The notes below the pieces were generated by a model, which was given only the letters and a program-made list of their open reading frames with translations, was not told where the DNA came from and ran no database searches. Positions 19,222 to 28,758 of a stretch of DNA of 64,000 nt are shown here, piece after piece (the stretch's first letter is position 1; every line of letters begins with the position of its first letter). The translations under genes were made by a program, and so were the position numbers. The DNA is from Bacteroidales bacterium (GTDB lineage: Bacteria > Bacteroidota > Bacteroidia > Bacteroidales > GCA-2748055): contig JAIPBT010000012.1 in NCBI GenBank assembly GCA_021738565.1, forward strand, positions 1 through 64,000, written 5' to 3'.

Positions 19222-20460
19222 TTGAAAAATACCCAACTGTACAGCAAGGTTTTTCAGGGGATGGTCAGATTGAATTTCATTTATATAATTATTACAGCAC
19301 TGCTTCTTTTGTCTGTTGCCTTGTATCAATCGAGCAGTAAGCCAGATCAGCAATTTGCCGAACCGGTTGTTTTTGAGAGGGTACTTACCAGCACCGATTC
19401 CTTCCTGTACAAATATGATACACTTCTGACCGGCATGATCACCGGTGCAGGCAATATTGGTGCCGCGGCTGTGATAACGATCAATGGCGAGATACAATAT
19501 TTGAAATGCTTCGGGACAAAGAAGGCAGGAGAGGAAGAAGAAGTGGATGCGGGCACGGTATTCAGGCTTGCCTCCGTATCCAAACCCATTACAGGACTGC
19601 TGGCAGGAATGATGGACCATGATGGCATCATCGGGTTGGATGACAGGGTTGTGGATTACCTGCCCGGTTTTAAGCTGAAGGATTCGGCAAGTACGCAGGA
19701 ACTTTCCGTCAGGAACCTGCTCAGTCATACTTCAGGGCTCGTACCGCATGCCTATGACAACCTCGTGGAAGACGGTGTCCCCTTCCACATCATTATCGAC
19801 AGTTTGCAGCGCGTGAACATCAGCGATCGCCCGGGCAAACTTTATGGCTATCAAAACGTGATGTTCAGTCTGTACGACACCATTGCGGAAATCAGGACTG
19901 CACAGCCTTTCGAACAGCTGATCATGGAAAGGATTTTTACCCCCCTGGGTATGTACCATGCATCAGCGGGCAGATGGGGATTCGATAAAACCGGTAACAA
20001 GGCTTTCCCCCATGGGAAGTACGGGGGTAATTACCAACCGATCAGGCTCAATGACCGCTATTACAGTACCAATCCTGCTGCAGGCATCAATGCAAGCATC
20101 TCCGACCTCGGACACCTGCTCATGGCACTCACCGGTGAACAAACAGGACCACTGGATCACAGCATCATCGACACGGTATTCACACCCCAGGTAAAGTCAC
20201 CACTCAAATGGTTCTACCTCAAGCACTGGAATGGTGTGGAATCCAAGCACTACGGTCTTGGATGGAGGATCATAGGATACCATGGTTGTAAGATAGCCTA
20301 TCATGGCGGCTACATCCGCGGTTACCGGGCAGAAATCGCGGTATGCCGCGAAGAAGGCATCGGCATCGCCTTTCTCACCAACTCCCCCGCCAGGAACGAC
20401 TCAAAAGTCGTACCCACATTTTTGGATATGTATTTTGAGAATTTCAGCACAAATTTTTAA
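19222..20460 (+). CDS. serine hydrolase (beta-lactamase/class C-like)
   Basis: FRLASVSKPITGLL (SxxK), VRNLLSHTSGL, YAYQN-type motif (GKLYGYQNV), HGGYIRGY. Confidence 0.87.
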   Translation: MKNTQLYSKVFQGMVRLNFIYIIITALLLLSVALYQSSSKPDQQFAEPVVFERVLTSTDSFLYKYDTLLTGMITGAGNIGAAAVITINGEIQYLKCFGTKKAGEEEEVDAGTVFRLASVSKPITGLLAGMMDHDGIIGLDDRVVDYLPGFKLKDSASTQELSVRNLLSHTSGLVPHAYDNLVEDGVPFHIIIDSLQRVNISDRPGKLYGYQNVMFSLYDTIAEIRTAQPFEQLIMERIFTPLGMYHASAGRWGFDKTGNKAFPHGKYGGNYQPIRLNDRYYSTNPAAGINASISDLGHLLMALTGEQTGPLDHSIIDTVFTPQVKSPLKWFYLKHWNGVESKHYGLGWRIIGYHGCKIAYHGGYIRGYRAEIAVCREEGIGIAFLTNSPARNDSKVVPTFLDMYFENFSTNF

Positions 20461-20610
20461 GTAATTTGTATTTTGTTCATTGAAAGCATTTAAGCAATCC
20501 AATTTAATGAATGGACTTTTTGAGCTCAGGCATCTCAGGGAAGATCTATTCGGCGGGATCACCTAACCGAAAATTAATTGATATCAAATTCCTTAAAAAG
20601 GTTAAAAAAT

Positions 20611-21219
20611 ATGACAGCTATAACCAGGGAAATACAGCAAAACATGACACCCGAAGAAGCATTGAACAGGCTCATGGAAGGAAATGAAAGGTTTGTTTCA
20701 GGGAAAAAGATATCCGGAGAAGAACTGAACCATCAGGTCAGTGAAACCGCATCCGCCCAGTATCCCTTTGCAGCCGTTCTTGGATGCATTGATTCGAGGA
20801 CTGCATCTGAACATCTATTTGACCAGGGAATCGGTGATATTTTTAATGTACGTGTGGCCGGGAACATAGTAAATGAAGATATCCTTGGCTCCCTTGAATT
20901 TGCATGCAAGGTGGTAGGATCAAAGTTGATACTGGTCATGGGGCACACGGCCTGCGGTGCTGTCACTTCTGCTGGCGACCGGCTTAAAATGGGAAACATC
21001 ACACACCTGCTTGCCCATATTCAACCTGCTGTAAGATCGGTGGAAAATCCGAAATCCAATATTGACAAGGTTGCTGAAAAGAATGTCTTGCTCTCTGTGG
21101 ATCAGATAAGGAAGAACAGTCCCATTCTTGCAGAAATGGAAAACAACGGGGAGATCATGATCAAAAGTGCCATGTATGATGTCTCCTCGGGAAAGGTAAC
21201 CCTGGTTGACCAAAATTAA
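20611..21219 (+). CDS. beta-carbonic anhydrase
   Basis: AVLGCIDSRTASEHLFDQGIGDIFNVRVAGNIV ... LVMGHTACGAVTSA. Confidence 0.93.
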   Translation: MTAITREIQQNMTPEEALNRLMEGNERFVSGKKISGEELNHQVSETASAQYPFAAVLGCIDSRTASEHLFDQGIGDIFNVRVAGNIVNEDILGSLEFACKVVGSKLILVMGHTACGAVTSAGDRLKMGNITHLLAHIQPAVRSVENPKSNIDKVAEKNVLLSVDQIRKNSPILAEMENNGEIMIKSAMYDVSSGKVTLVDQN

Positions 21220-21271
21220 CAAAATACCGGTTTTGGCGATCCATGGGGTGATCGAAGATGTATTGTTGTGA

Positions 21272-24200
21272 TTATAACCTGACTCCCATTACCATGATAT
21301 CATCGATCTGTGGCATGTCGGACCGCCATGTTTCGATTTCCTTATCAAGCAATTCTCTTTGCCTTTGCATATCCTCCTTATGGATCTTTAAAAGGAATTC
21401 CCTGAAGTGCACGTACTTGTACTTTTTTCCCTTCGGTCCGCCAAACTGGTCGGGGAAACCATCAGAAAAGAGGTATACAATATCTCCCGAACGGGCCTGT
21501 ATTTCATTGTTTGTAAATTTTTCCTGCTTCTTAGCATCACTTCCTATGCCCATCCTGTCGGCCTTTACGATCTTCATCTCACCCTCCCTGATCAGATACA
21601 GGTCATTGTATGCCGCTGAGAACTGGAGCAATCCTGTAGCTGGTTCATAAATACATAGAGAAATATCCATTCCATCCGTTGACTTTGTTCCATGTTCAGC
21701 GGCCTGGTGAAGCGACTCTACGATCTTTTTATTCAGAAGGTCAAGCACCTCGGAAGGCTTACAAATATCCAGTGTTTTTACAATTTCATTCAGCGAGGCA
21801 AGCCCGAGCATGCTCATGAAAGCACCGGGAACCCCATGACCTGTGCAATCGGCTACCGAAAAGAAAATATTATCCTCTCTTTTCGATACCCAGTAAAAAT
21901 CACCACTCACGATATCTCTTGGCTTGTTCAGGACAAAGTGATCGCCCAGTATCTCTTCCATGGACCCGGCTGGAGGCAATGCCGCCGATTGAATACGCAG
22001 GGCGTACCTGATACTGGCCTGGATCTCCTGGTTCTGATGATCAATCTGGTCTCTCTGCATTTCGGCCAGGTCGCGCTGGGCAGCGATCTCTTCCTTTTGC
22101 TGCTCCAATTCATCATTCTGGGCCCTGATCTCTTCCGTTCGCTTTGAAACCTCTCTTTCAAGCTCCTCCTTTGCCTTTTGCAGGTTCGATAGCCGCTTCC
22201 TTATATAATAATAAATACCCGCTACCAGGAGTACAAACAGGAGTGAGATGAACCACCACTTTTTCCAGAATGGAAGAAGAACAGTGAATTCAAACACAGA
22301 ATCAGGAGAATCGATCCAGCTCTTTCCATCCAGGCTTACCTGTGCAATGAAAGTGTATTTACCAGCAGGGAGCTTTGAATAGGTGAAAGGTTGATTTCTT
22401 TTTGAATAGGTCCATTCAAGATCATATCCGTCCAATATGTAACGGTATGTTAATCCATCGGGGTTTTTGAACCACAATCCGGTATATCCGAATGTAAAAT
22501 TGTTCTCGTTGTATTTGAACCTCCATTTTTCCGTTTCAAGAGGTTGTCCAAAAAGGTTTACAGTTGAAAGAAATATCCTCGGTTTATTATCGACCTGCTG
22601 CAAGTAATCGGGATTGTACTTGATGATCCCGGTCTCTGTCCCGATCCATATCTGTCCGTCAGTGTGCTTATAAACTGCATTCAGTATGGGATACTTGTAA
22701 GCAACCCCGGCATTGTCATTGAACTCCATTAAAACACCCTCACTGGGTTTAAAGAACTTGATCCCTTGATTGGATATGACAACCAGGTTGTTCCATTTGT
22801 CGAACACAATGGATTGTATTTCAGTAAAATCAATTCCATGTTGATCATTGTACCTGATCATGGTATCCCTGCCGATGTAAAGCAAACCATTCTCATTGGC
22901 ATTGAACCAGGCATTTCCTGAAGAGTCGATCGCTATTCCGTACAGTTGAGGAAAGACTGAATCTCTCTCCGCAATAAATTGAAAACGGTTGTCTTCAATG
23001 TATGCAGGGGCTGACAATGAACCCGCGATCCAGGTCTTTCCCATTTTATCTTCCTTGGCCGCATAGATGTAGCTTTGATTCAGTGCCTGATTGTCAAAAT
23101 TGAGTATCCTTTCCTGTGCAGTGACATAACAGGAAACGCCTCCTCCCAGCGTGGAAAACCAGATGTGATCTTTGTTACCGGAAATGTTGATCACATTGTT
23201 ATCGAGCAGCCCGTCCTGGTAGGTAATATGCCCCAAGACTGCCCCGGAAGCATTGAGCCTGTAGACTCCCGATCCATAGGTGCCCGTCCAGATATCCCCG
23301 GAGCTCGAAATATGTACGGAGATAAAATTTATACCGGTCAACCCGGCATGCTGAGAAACATTTGTCCATTCAAGCAAACCATACCTGCCGTGAACACCTT
23401 TATAAAGACCTGCTTCACTGCATACCCAATAGTTTCCCTGTTCATCAATTGCAAAACTATAGACCATTTCAAACGGAGTTCCAGACCGCGTATCAATAAA
23501 CTCAAACAGAGGTGGAAGTACCTGCACCACTCCCCTTCTTCCTGCCAGCCAGAGATTGTGTTCCCGATCCTGGAATACCGTACTCAACCCATCTGATATA
23601 AGGCCCTCTGCTGAGGTGATCTGCCGCAATGAAACAGTCCTCCCCTCGTCATCAAAAGCCAGCTTGACAACTCCTTGCCGTGCAGTGCTGACCCACAGCT
23701 CGTTCTTTAAACTTCTGGCAAACCCGGTAATAGCCCCGAAAGACCAGTCATCAAAAACACTTATTGTGTCCAGCAAAGGATCGTAAACAGATATTCCCCT
23801 GTCCTGAGAACCAAGCCAGATTTTACCTTCATTATCTGAATTTATCGCCCGAATGATATTGTCGGGGAGTCCATCTTTCATGGATTTGATGGAAATTTCA
23901 CCGTCGCTGTATTTCGAAACTCCGTAATCGGTTCCCAACCATAAGAAACCTTGACGGTCAATCTCAATATCGTACACGTAGTTATCCGACAATCCATCAT
24001 CTGTGCTGACATTGCTGAGGTACCTTCCATCATATTTGAAGATCCCCTCTCCAAGTGTGGCATACCAAATGTTCCCTGCACTGTCAGTTACGATATCTGT
24101 AATTTCAACATTGCCCAGCCCCTCCGCGGGATTAAATGAACTGAATGACTGCTGTTTGTGCAAGCTGATCTTACCATTCTTATGACCAATCCAAAGAATT

Positions 24201-24478
24201 CCTTCCGAATCGGTTGCCAGGGCCGTCACATGATCTTCTACCAGTCCGTCACCAATTGTATAGCGGTCGTAATTGATGCCATCGTACCTGAAAAGTCCGT
24301 TATCTGTCCCAAACCAGATCCAACCATCCTTATCCTGGTGCACTGTATTAACCGTATGGTCTTCCTTCCCCCTGAAAAGGGATACCTGCCTGAAAAAAGG
24401 TATCTGGGAAATTACCTCAGGGAAAAGCAAAAGCAACAGAACAACAAAAAGTGCGCTATGATTTTTCTTATGGACCAT
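21272..24478 (-). CDS. two-component-regulator-propeller / Y_Y_Y / TM / coiled-coil / SpoIIE PP2C phosphatase
   Basis: Repeated GNIWYATLGEGIFKYDG-type blades; WTYSKRNQPFTYSKLPAGKYTF; VSGDFYWVSKREDNIFFSVADCTGHGVPGAFMSMLG. Confidence 0.9.
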   Translation of the reverse strand: MVHKKNHSALFVVLLLLLFPEVISQIPFFRQVSLFRGKEDHTVNTVHQDKDGWIWFGTDNGLFRYDGINYDRYTIGDGLVEDHVTALATDSEGILWIGHKNGKISLHKQQSFSSFNPAEGLGNVEITDIVTDSAGNIWYATLGEGIFKYDGRYLSNVSTDDGLSDNYVYDIEIDRQGFLWLGTDYGVSKYSDGEISIKSMKDGLPDNIIRAINSDNEGKIWLGSQDRGISVYDPLLDTISVFDDWSFGAITGFARSLKNELWVSTARQGVVKLAFDDEGRTVSLRQITSAEGLISDGLSTVFQDREHNLWLAGRRGVVQVLPPLFEFIDTRSGTPFEMVYSFAIDEQGNYWVCSEAGLYKGVHGRYGLLEWTNVSQHAGLTGINFISVHISSSGDIWTGTYGSGVYRLNASGAVLGHITYQDGLLDNNVINISGNKDHIWFSTLGGGVSCYVTAQERILNFDNQALNQSYIYAAKEDKMGKTWIAGSLSAPAYIEDNRFQFIAERDSVFPQLYGIAIDSSGNAWFNANENGLLYIGRDTMIRYNDQHGIDFTEIQSIVFDKWNNLVVISNQGIKFFKPSEGVLMEFNDNAGVAYKYPILNAVYKHTDGQIWIGTETGIIKYNPDYLQQVDNKPRIFLSTVNLFGQPLETEKWRFKYNENNFTFGYTGLWFKNPDGLTYRYILDGYDLEWTYSKRNQPFTYSKLPAGKYTFIAQVSLDGKSWIDSPDSVFEFTVLLPFWKKWWFISLLFVLLVAGIYYYIRKRLSNLQKAKEELEREVSKRTEEIRAQNDELEQQKEEIAAQRDLAEMQRDQIDHQNQEIQASIRYALRIQSAALPPAGSMEEILGDHFVLNKPRDIVSGDFYWVSKREDNIFFSVADCTGHGVPGAFMSMLGLASLNEIVKTLDICKPSEVLDLLNKKIVESLHQAAEHGTKSTDGMDISLCIYEPATGLLQFSAAYNDLYLIREGEMKIVKADRMGIGSDAKKQEKFTNNEIQARSGDIVYLFSDGFPDQFGGPKGKKYKYVHFREFLLKIHKEDMQRQRELLDKEIETWRSDMPQIDDIMVMGVRL

Positions 24479-24482
24479 ATGA

Positions 24483-25031
24483 TCATTTCGGAACCAGGAT
24501 CAGGTCGATCCCGACATATATTTCCTCTGCTATTTTTTTATTAACAATGGAGGGGATGGTAATGTTCTGGTCTTCAAGAAATATTGTAAAATCCGACTTA
24601 ACTTCAATGCGGTTGGATCCTGTATTCAGATTGCACCTGATGATCCTGTCGATGCCGACCCCGTGTATGGTCATGGTACCCTTTGCACGGATTGAGTAAT
24701 TCCCAGGTTGAGTAAGGTCAATCTCTTCTATGATCTTTCCCTTAAAAGTTGAATTGGGATAGCGGTCGCTTTCCATGTAATCCTGGTTGAAATGTGTCTT
24801 TTGAAGCGAGCTGTTAAAACCTTCAAAACTCTTTGTGGGAATCCTGAAAGAGAAACTCCTGTCTTCGATATTGAGTGCACCAACAAGCTTATCGGATGAA
24901 GCCTGTATCATCTCAAGCGGGGCATCCGATATGAAATCGACACTACCGTTTTCACATACATATATGGTTTGGCCTTCAGCTGCTGAACTGAGGATCAAAA
25001 CCATCCACATTGTTGCAAGAAATCGTTTCAT
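24483..25031 (-). CDS. YceI-family protein
   Basis: Start at internal Met (MKRFLATMWMVLILSSAAEGQ); FSFRIPTKSFEGFNSSLQKTHFNQDYMESDRYPNSTFKGKI. Confidence 0.83.
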   Translation of the reverse strand: MKRFLATMWMVLILSSAAEGQTIYVCENGSVDFISDAPLEMIQASSDKLVGALNIEDRSFSFRIPTKSFEGFNSSLQKTHFNQDYMESDRYPNSTFKGKIIEEIDLTQPGNYSIRAKGTMTIHGVGIDRIIRCNLNTGSNRIEVKSDFTIFLEDQNITIPSIVNKKIAEEIYVGIDLILVPK

Positions 25032-25032
25032 A

Positions 25033-25938
25033 TTACCACCGGAGGTTACGTCTCTTTTCGCCAAGGGGAAATACCCTGTACAGATTGAATCCGAAAAATA
25101 TATCTCCATCCAGCCACTCACCTGTTGTTTCCGTGACAAATCCCCTTGCAAACATAGCCCTTGAATTGGTGAATTGTAACTGGAATATATGTCCGCCTGT
25201 TTCAATATCGATGCCGACAGAAAGGGAATTGATATAATCCTCAGCTGTCTGGCCCGGCAGAAGATAGAAATATTCAGCATTCACTGCAAACCTTGGAGTA
25301 AGCCTTAGCCGCCCTCCTGCTCCCATCGCAAAGATATTGTTCTGATCCTGGGGCTTTGGCACCAGGTTCTTGTGAACGTAGGTTGGGCTGAGCTGAAGTG
25401 AAAATATTTCACCAAATTTCCTTGCTACCAGCACCTGAGTTGCATACGATAACCTGGATGTAAAAAGATTGTCCCTTTCCGGGTAATCCCATCTAATTGA
25501 TTTAACATAAGCTTCAGAGAATACGGTTACGGTAACAGGAATATTCTTTATCCCGGTTTGCTGTCGCAGGAGACGTATTTTTACTGCACCGTCATAGGTT
25601 TTCTCATAGGTACTTCTACCTATGGACAGAGATGCAATATCTTTAATTCCGTATTCGAAAGCAAATCTTGTTGAAGCCTGATCCAGTCCAAAAAACTCAT
25701 AGATACCAAGATTAACCGCACCAAACCTGTGGGAGATCCTGAAATTCAGGTCACCTGCGCCAGGAAGCTCAACCGACTGTCCGTTAATGATGGTCGTTCC
25801 CTCAAAAGTTCCCATTACATACCGGGGATCAGGATTGTTCTCTTCCAGGTCATCCAGTAGCTGATCCAGGTCCTGGGCCAATACCAAACCAGGCAATCCA
25901 AGTCCCAGAATAACAAACGAATAAAATAGTCGCTTCAT
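25033..25938 (-). CDS. DUF5777-like outer-membrane beta-barrel protein
   Basis: Signal peptide; GTFEGTTIINGQSVELPGAGDLNFRISHRFGAVN; beta-barrel pattern. Confidence 0.75.
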   Translation of the reverse strand: MKRLFYSFVILGLGLPGLVLAQDLDQLLDDLEENNPDPRYVMGTFEGTTIINGQSVELPGAGDLNFRISHRFGAVNLGIYEFFGLDQASTRFAFEYGIKDIASLSIGRSTYEKTYDGAVKIRLLRQQTGIKNIPVTVTVFSEAYVKSIRWDYPERDNLFTSRLSYATQVLVARKFGEIFSLQLSPTYVHKNLVPKPQDQNNIFAMGAGGRLRLTPRFAVNAEYFYLLPGQTAEDYINSLSVGIDIETGGHIFQLQFTNSRAMFARGFVTETTGEWLDGDIFFGFNLYRVFPLGEKRRNLRW

Positions 25939-25943
25939 AACTT

Positions 25944-26321
25944 TTATTTTTCGGGAGCCCCGTTGTCAAGCCAGGTATTGATCTGCAGCAGCTCACATTC
26001 GGGCAGTTTGGGACCATCAAAAGGCATCTGAGGATACCCTGGTAAATGGTTCACAACACCACGCAATCTCCCATCATTCACCACAATAAGTTCAGCCTCA
26101 TAACTGTCATGCCTGACCCCGTTGTAGGAAATTGCTGGTCCGTGGCATCGTACACAATTCTCGGCCAGGATATCTGCAATGGTTGACTCCCATGTAATAT
26201 CCGTCGTATCGCAATCAACTACCCCGTAAAGGTCGAGTTCATTATAGTTGGTACATGAAAAAGAAGCAAGAAAAATTACAATGAACATCGCTGGGATCAT
26301 TGATAAAAACACTCTTTTCAT
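25944..26321 (-). CDS. cytochrome c-like lipoprotein (single CxxCH)
   Basis: SFSCTNYN lipobox; ILAENCVRCHGPAIS heme-binding motif. Confidence 0.78.
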   Translation of the reverse strand: MKRVFLSMIPAMFIVIFLASFSCTNYNELDLYGVVDCDTTDITWESTIADILAENCVRCHGPAISYNGVRHDSYEAELIVVNDGRLRGVVNHLPGYPQMPFDGPKLPECELLQINTWLDNGAPEK

Positions 26322-26465
26322 GGTACTTGCGTGATTGTAACTTCAGGTAAATATAAATAATAGTACCACACCGTCAAAGATCTGCCAACAAATTAACAAA
26401 GTTTCCTGAGCCTGCCGAAGAACTGCAAATATTTGAAACGTTTAGATGTTCTCAATACTTTATTA

Positions 26466-26533
26466 ACCCCCTCTCCCAGTCCCCAAGTCTCCACGTCTCC
26501 CAGTCCCCAAATCTCCACGTCTCCCCATCCTCC
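26466..26533. repeat. octamer-periodic tandem repeat (24-bp higher-order unit x2)
   Basis: Reverse strand: GATGGGGA GACGTGGA GATTTGGG GACTGGGA GACGTGGA GACTTGGG GACTGGGA. Confidence 0.88.
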
Positions 26534-26546
26534 ATGTATCCTGTCC

Positions 26547-28016
26547 CTAATAATACACCTCTTCGCCCGGATCAAAATCCGGATTCTCCGTCGGGAAAAG
26601 GGCTCCCTGCTCCTTTTGCCATTCATGAAGCAGTGCATCCATCTCTTTTACTTTTTCGGACATGCTGCCTGCCAGGTTATTTTTTTCTCCCGGATCGACT
26701 TCAAGGTCATACAATTCTGAAGGCCTGTCTCCAAAAAAATCGATCAGCTTGTAATTATCCGATCTTATGGCGGCACCCGGCGCTCCACCCTGGTTTCCGT
26801 AGTGAGGATAATGCCAGAAAAGGGCCTTTCTCCGGGGTTGAAAATCCGTTTCCCTGAGCAAAGGCACAAGACTTTCGCCCTGCACTGATTCCCTGTAAAC
26901 GTCCAATGCTCCTGCCATCTCCATGATGGTTGGAAAAAAGTCGACACTGATCACAGGTTGTTCTGTGATGCTTCCCGGCCTGGTGATCCCGGGCCACTTA
27001 ATGATCATCGGCTCACGGATCCCTCCCTCGTAAAGCCATCCCTTTCCGGCCCTTAATGGCAGGTTGCTGGTGGGATGTCCCTCTGATGTGGACAAACCCC
27101 CATTGTCTGACATAAATACAATTACGGTTCTGTCATCGATCCCAAGTTCCTCCAGTTTATCCAGCACCTTCCCCACAGCAAGATCCATGGCCTCCACCAT
27201 GGCAGCGTAAACGGTATGTTCCTGCACCAGCCTGAGTTTTCTTTTTCCTTCCATGCCCCAGATGGTATCCGGAATTTCCAATTGCGCTTTTTTTCTCTCG
27301 TATTTTTTCACCAGGTCGGGCCTTCCGATCAATGGCGTATGAACCGAATAAAAAGAGAGGTAAGCAAGGAAAGAACTGTCTTTGTTTGCCTCGATAAAAG
27401 CACAGGTCTCGGAAGCCAGCCGGTCCGGCAAGTGTTCTCCTTCAGGTCCGTCTTCCAGCCTTGGATTGCCATAAGGAGAAAAGTATTTGTTCCCCCCGTA
27501 AGGTCCGCCCCGCGTAATGCCTCCTATGTTCACATCAAAACCCTGGTTCTCCGGCCAGAAACCTTCATCCCCCAGGTGCCATTTTCCGGCAAAGAAAGTA
27601 TGGTAGCCAATATCCCTGAGTGCTTCGGCAATGGTAACCTCCCCATGTGGCAACCGTTCTTTGTAAGGAGCCGGCAACAATGGCGTATTCCTTTTCCATT
27701 CACCGGGCTGAGCTGCACCGAAGTAATCGGTGGTATGCATGCCTGCAGGATATTTCCCGGTCATTATACTGGCCCGGGTCGGACTGCAGACCGGGCAGGC
27801 AGCATAAGCATTTGTAAAAACCATACTTTCGGAAGCAAGCCTGTCGATATTCCTGGTTTCATAAAATGTAGCAGGATTGTTAAATCCCACATCCATATAG
27901 CCAAGGTCATCCACCAGGATAAAGAGAAAGTTCGGATCCGAGCCGGCATCTTTATCTGCACAGCCCGCCAGTATTAATAAAGTCAGTATTACGAATACGA
28001 TAGTATTTTTTTTCAT
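26547..28016 (-). CDS. secreted sulfatase (Cys-type)
   Basis: NFLFILVDDLGYMDVGF; CSPTRASIMTGKYP (C-x-P-x-R); GKWHLGDEG. Confidence 0.93.
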   Translation of the reverse strand: MKKNTIVFVILTLLILAGCADKDAGSDPNFLFILVDDLGYMDVGFNNPATFYETRNIDRLASESMVFTNAYAACPVCSPTRASIMTGKYPAGMHTTDYFGAAQPGEWKRNTPLLPAPYKERLPHGEVTIAEALRDIGYHTFFAGKWHLGDEGFWPENQGFDVNIGGITRGGPYGGNKYFSPYGNPRLEDGPEGEHLPDRLASETCAFIEANKDSSFLAYLSFYSVHTPLIGRPDLVKKYERKKAQLEIPDTIWGMEGKRKLRLVQEHTVYAAMVEAMDLAVGKVLDKLEELGIDDRTVIVFMSDNGGLSTSEGHPTSNLPLRAGKGWLYEGGIREPMIIKWPGITRPGSITEQPVISVDFFPTIMEMAGALDVYRESVQGESLVPLLRETDFQPRRKALFWHYPHYGNQGGAPGAAIRSDNYKLIDFFGDRPSELYDLEVDPGEKNNLAGSMSEKVKEMDALLHEWQKEQGALFPTENPDFDPGEEVYY

Positions 28017-28102
28017 AAAGCATGAAAGATTTCATTTTTACCGGTCATTAAGATAGGGAATATTCCGTAATTTTACATTAAATAAGAAAATACAATTGAG
28101 AT

Positions 28103-28666
28103 ATGGATCCTCTCTATTTTGACTACATCATTTTGCCGCTTTTGATTTTCACCGCCCGTATCATGGATGTTTCCCTTGATACGCTACGGGTGATCATGGT
28201 CTCTAAAGGTTACAGGAAATTTGCGCCTTACGTGGGATTTTTCCAGGTACTGATCTGGATCATTACCATTACCCGCATCATGGAGAACCTGGACAACTGG
28301 GTGACCTATGTGGCTTACGCTGGTGGTTTTGGAATGGGAACCTTTGTAGGTATGGTGATAGAAGAGAAGATTGCCATGGGCCATGAACTGATCCGTATCA
28401 TTACAAAATATGATGCTGACAAGCTTGTCAACGTACTCAGGGAAAAGGGATTTGCCGTAACCTTAGCCGAAGGAAAGGGCCGTGACGGGGATGTGGGCAT
28501 TCTTTTCCTTATCCTTAAGAGAAAATCCATCAAAGAGGTGATTGCACTGGTCAAGGAATATAATCCACACGCCTTCTATACGGTTGAAGACATGCGTTTT
28601 GTGCGTGACCCTGAATACGCACCCCCAAAACGTCGCATGAAATGGGCAAAAAGCCGGCTGAGATGA
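28103..28666 (+). CDS. DUF2179/DUF5698 (UPF0316-like) membrane protein
   Basis: ARIMDVSLDTLRVIMVSKGYRKFAPYVGFFQVLIWI; TLAEGKGRDGDVGILFLILKRK. Confidence 0.85.
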   Translation: MDPLYFDYIILPLLIFTARIMDVSLDTLRVIMVSKGYRKFAPYVGFFQVLIWIITITRIMENLDNWVTYVAYAGGFGMGTFVGMVIEEKIAMGHELIRIITKYDADKLVNVLREKGFAVTLAEGKGRDGDVGILFLILKRKSIKEVIALVKEYNPHAFYTVEDMRFVRDPEYAPPKRRMKWAKSRLR

Positions 28667-28758
28667 TCAGTCATGGCCATTGGCATATCTATGTTTATAA
28701 TGGTTGCCAAAAAGTTTTATTACTTTAACCGGAAATTCGATCGCTACAAAACTTAATT

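Noticed and set aside
20578-20610. Upstream TTG start for the carbonic anhydrase
   Set aside because: ATG 20611 gives the expected N-terminus; the upstream extension looks non-coding
26393-26638. Minus-strand ORF with GDVEIWGLGDVETWGLG repeats
   Set aside because: Produced by translating the octamer/24-bp DNA repeat; overlaps the sulfatase 3' end
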